Assembly (NCBI GenBank): GCA_964557085.1 | Contig: CAZKYS010000021.1 | Coordinates: 1-26,452 of the forward strand | Direction of reading: 5' to 3' | From: Pseudaquidulcibacter sp964557085 | GTDB lineage: Bacteria; Pseudomonadota; Alphaproteobacteria; Caulobacterales; Aquidulcibacteraceae | DNA length: 26,452 bases | Part shown: positions 23,684 through 26,452 of the stretch, piece by piece | Position numbering within the stretch: the stretch's first letter is position 1 | Layout: the number at the start of each line of letters is the position of its first letter | The notes under the pieces: generated by a model | The model's database searches: none | What the model saw: the letters and a program-made list of their open reading frames with translations, nothing else | Told to the model about the DNA's origin: nothing | Position numbers and translations under genes: made by a program

Positions 23684-24289
23684 ATGGCAAATTTTTGGGA
23701 TGATAGGTTTTCAGCATCCGAATTCATTTTCGGCAAAGCACCAAGTCAATTTGTAAAGAAATTTGCAAATCAATTAAAACCAAATTCAAAAATCTATCTT
23801 CCAGCCGATGGGGAAGGGCGCAATTCTTGTTATTTGGCTTCATTAGGCCATGAAGTTTATGCAAGTGATTATTCAATTGTTGGGCAGGAAAAGGCAAAAA
23901 AACTTGCGCACGAATTGGGGGTTAATGTTCATTTTTCGATTGCTGATATTGAAAATGATATTTGGCCAGAAAATGAATATGATGCAATTTTTGCGGTTTT
24001 TATTCAATTTTCACCACCCGAAGCACGCGCGCGGGTATTTGAAGGAATTAAAAAATCGGTCAAAAATGGTGGTTTGGTTTTTCTTCATGGTTACACGCCA
24101 AAGCAATTGGAATATAAAACCGGCGGCCCATCGGCAATTGAAAATCTTTATACTAATGAAATTTTGCAAAATGCGTTTGATGATTTTGAAATAAAATTAA
24201 TCGAAACCTATGATGCAGAACTTGAAGAAGGCGCGGGTCATAAGGGCATGTCGGCATTAATTGATATGGTCGCACAAAAGCCTATTTAA
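23684..24289 (+). CDS. Class I SAM-dependent methyltransferase (TehB/TPMT-like)
   Basis: The 201-residue cytoplasmic protein begins MANFWDDRFSASEFIFGKAP, the tryptophan/aspartate start seen in thiopurine- and tellurite-type methyltransferases. Motif I is ADGEGRNSCYLA at 41-52, D62 (ASDYS) ends the second strand and should bind the SAM ribose, and DIEND and FIQFSPPEAR correspond to motifs II and III. The substrate cannot be told from sequence. It starts two bases after the lyase stop, so the two are almost certainly co-transcribed. Its stop overlaps the convergent hydrolase gene by eight bases. Confidence 0.88.
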   Translation: MANFWDDRFSASEFIFGKAPSQFVKKFANQLKPNSKIYLPADGEGRNSCYLASLGHEVYASDYSIVGQEKAKKLAHELGVNVHFSIADIENDIWPENEYDAIFAVFIQFSPPEARARVFEGIKKSVKNGGLVFLHGYTPKQLEYKTGGPSAIENLYTNEILQNAFDDFEIKLIETYDAELEEGAGHKGMSALIDMVAQKPI

Positions 24290-25058
24290 TTTTTTTCTCA
24301 ATCCAATCAATTATATCCTTCGCCAATTGCGGGGCATCTTTTTCATAGATAATCATGTGTCCTGCATCAGGATATTCAATATAATCACCACCAACACGCG
24401 CATATTTTGCGGCAGTTTTACGATGGGTTTTTACCAATGTTCCCCTGTCACAGGTTGCACCAATTGTTAGGGTTGGAACATTGATTTTGCTTTCATCAAT
24501 TGTGCCGATTTTAAATTCATCTTGGTCAAAATTTACAAGATCGTTTAATGCGCGCCCTGAATCATAAATAAATTCGGCATTGCGGGCATCTTTTTCATTT
24601 TCAGGGACTTTATTTAAAACGCCCCATTTGGCCCCAAAATCCCACACCTTATATGATTTTGTCGGGTCATTTTGTAGGGCGATATTCAAATGTGTAAGCA
24701 AAACCACCAAAGATTTCACATCGCACCCCTTTGGCGGTGAAGGCGTAACAAAAACACCCGCACACCCCAAGCCCATTTCGATAAGCTTTTGGGTCAAAAG
24801 CCCGCCCATTGAATGACCAATTATAACAGGTTTTTGGCCGCATTCTTTGGTAAATTCTTCGATTTGTGATTTTAATTGAATTATATAATCATTCAAACGA
24901 AGCTTTGGTAATTCGTCATTTTTGGTTTTATTGCGTAATTCAGGGTAAATTGTGGTCGCAAAAGTTTTGAACCCTGCATCCTTAAAGTAAGGGATAATAT
25001 CATTCCAAACACTTGCATCAGCAAAGGCACCGTGAATGAAGAAAATTGGCGGCTTCAT
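24282..25058 (-). CDS. Alpha/beta hydrolase
   Basis: The 258-residue protein has an alpha/beta-hydrolase fold: oxyanion HGAFADASVW (9-18), nucleophile elbow GHSMGG with S83, and likely acid D204 (GATCDRGT) and base H234 (DAGHMIIYE). There is no signal peptide. The lid region (about 105-190) is unremarkable. Substrate unknown; esterase or lactonase activity is possible. The start overlaps the rppH stop by one base (TAATG), so it is translationally coupled to rppH. It ends tail to tail with the methyltransferase gene with an eight-base overlap. Confidence 0.9.
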   Translation of the reverse strand: MKPPIFFIHGAFADASVWNDIIPYFKDAGFKTFATTIYPELRNKTKNDELPKLRLNDYIIQLKSQIEEFTKECGQKPVIIGHSMGGLLTQKLIEMGLGCAGVFVTPSPPKGCDVKSLVVLLTHLNIALQNDPTKSYKVWDFGAKWGVLNKVPENEKDARNAEFIYDSGRALNDLVNFDQDEFKIGTIDESKINVPTLTIGATCDRGTLVKTHRKTAAKYARVGGDYIEYPDAGHMIIYEKDAPQLAKDIIDWIEKKIK

Positions 25059-25546
25059 TATTGTGCCGCTAAATGGGCAAAGCGTTTTGCCATTTTTTCA
25101 TAAACACTTCGTTTGAATGGAACCACAAGATTTGGCAAATTTGCCAACTTTTCCCAACGCCAATCATCAAATTCAATTTGTGAATGATTATCAAGGCGAA
25201 CCATTTCATCATCGCCCTTAAATTCAAGGGCGAACCAAACCTGTGCCTGACCGCGATAATTATTCAATTTATTTTTCCGCATTGATTCGGGAAAATCATA
25301 GCAAAGCCATTCATCATTACGCTCTAAAATTTCGACATGTTTTGAATTAATGCCGGTTTCTTCGGTAAGTTCGCGTAATGCGGCGTCTAAAACATCTTCG
25401 CCTTTATCTATGCCACCTTGCGGGGTTTGCCAGCAATAAGAGCCGCGAAATCCGCGCCTTCTGCCAATCCATGCCTTTCTTTCTTGGTTAAAAACCAAGA
25501 GACCGACATTAGGGCGATACAATTTTGGCGGTGGTGGTAAAGACAT
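25058..25546 (-). CDS. rppH: RNA pyrophosphohydrolase
   Basis: RppH removes pyrophosphate from the 5' end of mRNA and starts its decay. Alphaproteobacterial members also hydrolyse diadenosine polyphosphates and are known as IalA/NudH. The 162-residue product begins LPPPPKLYRPNVGLLVFNQ, then WIGRRRG, WQTPQGGID and a complete Nudix box at 44-66 (G-x5-E-x7-REL-x-EE-x-GI). The C-terminal FDDWRWEKLANLPNLVVPFK is the family signature. It is followed by the hydrolase gene with a one-base overlap and preceded, 72 bases upstream, by the deacetylase-like gene, a common alphaproteobacterial order. Confidence 0.95.
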   Translation of the reverse strand: MSLPPPPKLYRPNVGLLVFNQERKAWIGRRRGFRGSYCWQTPQGGIDKGEDVLDAALRELTEETGINSKHVEILERNDEWLCYDFPESMRKNKLNNYRGQAQVWFALEFKGDDEMVRLDNHSQIEFDDWRWEKLANLPNLVVPFKRSVYEKMAKRFAHLAAQ

Positions 25547-25618
25547 TCATCAACATTAACTCAAATATTTTGAAAGCGCCACACCCCAACTGTAAGGCAT
25601 CTGCGCATTGTTTCATAT

Positions 25619-26452
25619 TTATGACGTTACAGCAGATGCAGGTGCAAGAATAATTCCACGGTTTCTTGCCTCACTTAACCATAAAATTATTTGATCAATT
25701 GTTACAGAATAACCAACGCCAAAGCCTAAAGCAGCGCCTTTTTGTTTTGCGCTTGCTTCGAGTGCGCCCAATTGTGCCTGAATATCGGGGGCGGATGGCC
25801 TTATATCTATGCTTCTGTCTGCGGCACTTGCGCGAACACCAAGGCTTCTTGCGGTTTGCGCCAATGCAGGGGCAGAACCATCGGCAATAAAACCCACACC
25901 GCGTGATTTAATATATTTCATGAAATTTTGTGCATTTGCCGAACCAGCAAATCGCCCACCAAGGTAATTTGTGACCGCAAAATAGCCCGTTGTGCGTGAT
26001 AAAACATAATCAAGCTTGCGCTGATTTTCACCCCATTCACCACCCGACATAAGGGTTTGTGGCCCTGGATCATTATCGGGATAATCAAATGGCTCCATTG
26101 GAATTTCAATCATGGTTTCATGCCCTTGGGCACGCGCTTTATTTATCCATGCTTGAAGATTTTCAGAATTGGGAACAAAACTTAATGTAACTTCGGCGGG
26201 TAATTGATTTATCGCGCGTTCGGTAATGCGCGCATTAAGGCCAAGGCCACCAACAATAAGCGCAACCTTTGAACCGCTATTATTAAATGGTCTTCTATAA
26301 ACATCAAATGGTGTGCGCCCATCTGATGCGATTGCTGGTAATTGACCATTTGCCCCATTTGATTGCACCCCTGCAATTGGTGCTGCAACTAATGGTGAGC
26401 CGCCGCCTTGAACATTACCGCGAACAACTTGTATGCCGCCTTCAACACTTGC
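25619..26452 (-). CDS. Divergent polysaccharide deacetylase family protein (partial, N-terminus beyond right edge)
   Basis: The frame is open from the window edge (first complete codon GCA at 26452) for 277 residues to TAA at 25619. It belongs to the divergent polysaccharide deacetylase family (YibQ-like, PF04748). Visible motifs are KVALIVGGLGLNARITERAI, LPAEVTLSFVPNSENLQAWI, MIEIPMEPFDYPDNDPGPQT, GYFAVTNYLGGRF and GFIADGSAP. The upstream codons up to the edge (GGIQVVRGNVQGGG, Gly-rich) read as the linker before the domain, so the GTG at 26368 is probably not the start. The family is periplasmic or membrane-anchored and often follows a C-terminal processing peptidase and EnvC-type gene. Its catalytic activity is unproven in most members. 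Confidence 0.92.
   Translation of the reverse strand, partial: ASVEGGIQVVRGNVQGGGSPLVAAPIAGVQSNGANGQLPAIASDGRTPFDVYRRPFNNSGSKVALIVGGLGLNARITERAINQLPAEVTLSFVPNSENLQAWINKARAQGHETMIEIPMEPFDYPDNDPGPQTLMSGGEWGENQRKLDYVLSRTTGYFAVTNYLGGRFAGSANAQNFMKYIKSRGVGFIADGSAPALAQTARSLGVRASAADRSIDIRPSAPDIQAQLGALEASAKQKGAALGFGVGYSVTIDQIILWLSEARNRGIILAPASAVTS

Noticed and set aside
1..26452. CRISPR arrays, tRNAs, rRNAs, insertion sequences, toxin-antitoxin or defence genes
   Set aside because: No regularly spaced repeats, cloverleaf structures, transposase motifs or recognisable defence domains were found on either strand.

Overview
The window is AT-rich chromosomal DNA from an alphaproteobacterium. The phosphotransferase ChpT beside a chemotaxis CheA, the ctaC-ctaD-ctaB-small protein-ctaG-ctaE oxidase cluster running into a DUF983 gene, surf1, thrC and an M16 peptidase, the aroK-aroB-CorC block next to xerD, and the rppH/divergent polysaccharide deacetylase pair are all gene orders typical of that class. 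The genus cannot be named from sequence alone. Coding density is high, many genes overlap by 1 to 8 bases, and I see no tRNA, rRNA, CRISPR array, IS element, prophage or integration scar.

Layout. 1-3.7 kb (minus strand): the N-terminal 671 codons of cheA, running off the left edge, then chpT and a ydbL/ynbE-like periplasmic protein and lipoprotein pair. 3.8-7.5 kb (minus): DUF983 - surf1 - thrC - M16 peptidase, overlapping head to tail. 7.6-12.9 kb (minus): the aa3-type cytochrome c oxidase operon ctaC-ctaD-ctaB-coxF-like-ctaG-ctaE with a hairpin terminator. 13.1-16.8 kb (plus): tldD, divergent from ctaC across a control region with tandem dyads; a secreted VanX-type dipeptidase; a small protein with an acidic DxDxDG loop in its own promoter-terminator unit; and a secreted NTF2-like protein. 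16.8-19.8 kb (minus): aroK-aroB-CorC/CNNM. 19.9-24.3 kb (plus): a large secreted protein of unknown function, xerD coupled to it through a TTG start, a malyl-CoA-lyase-like enzyme and a SAM methyltransferase. 24.3-26.5 kb (minus): a divergent polysaccharide deacetylase (cut by the right edge), rppH and an alpha/beta hydrolase.

How the genes work together. The oxidase block is a full assembly kit. It has the CuA subunit II, the catalytic subunit I, subunit III, the heme O synthase CtaB, the copper chaperone CtaG and the heme a assembly factor SURF1; heme A synthase (CtaA) is not in the window. CheA and ChpT are both phosphotransfer hubs, one for motility behaviour and one for the CckA-CtrA cell-cycle relay, and a CtrA-like site lies in front of cheA.

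No new defence or mobile system is visible. The observations most worth a second look are a roughly 70-residue insertion in cytochrome oxidase subunit III, the tandem dyads between ctaC and tldD, a ynbE-ydbL pair lacking its AsmA-like partner, the stand-alone small acidic-loop protein, and the uncharacterised secreted protein coupled to xerD. Several starts were moved from the longest open frame to a better-supported internal ATG; the reasons are given in each entry.
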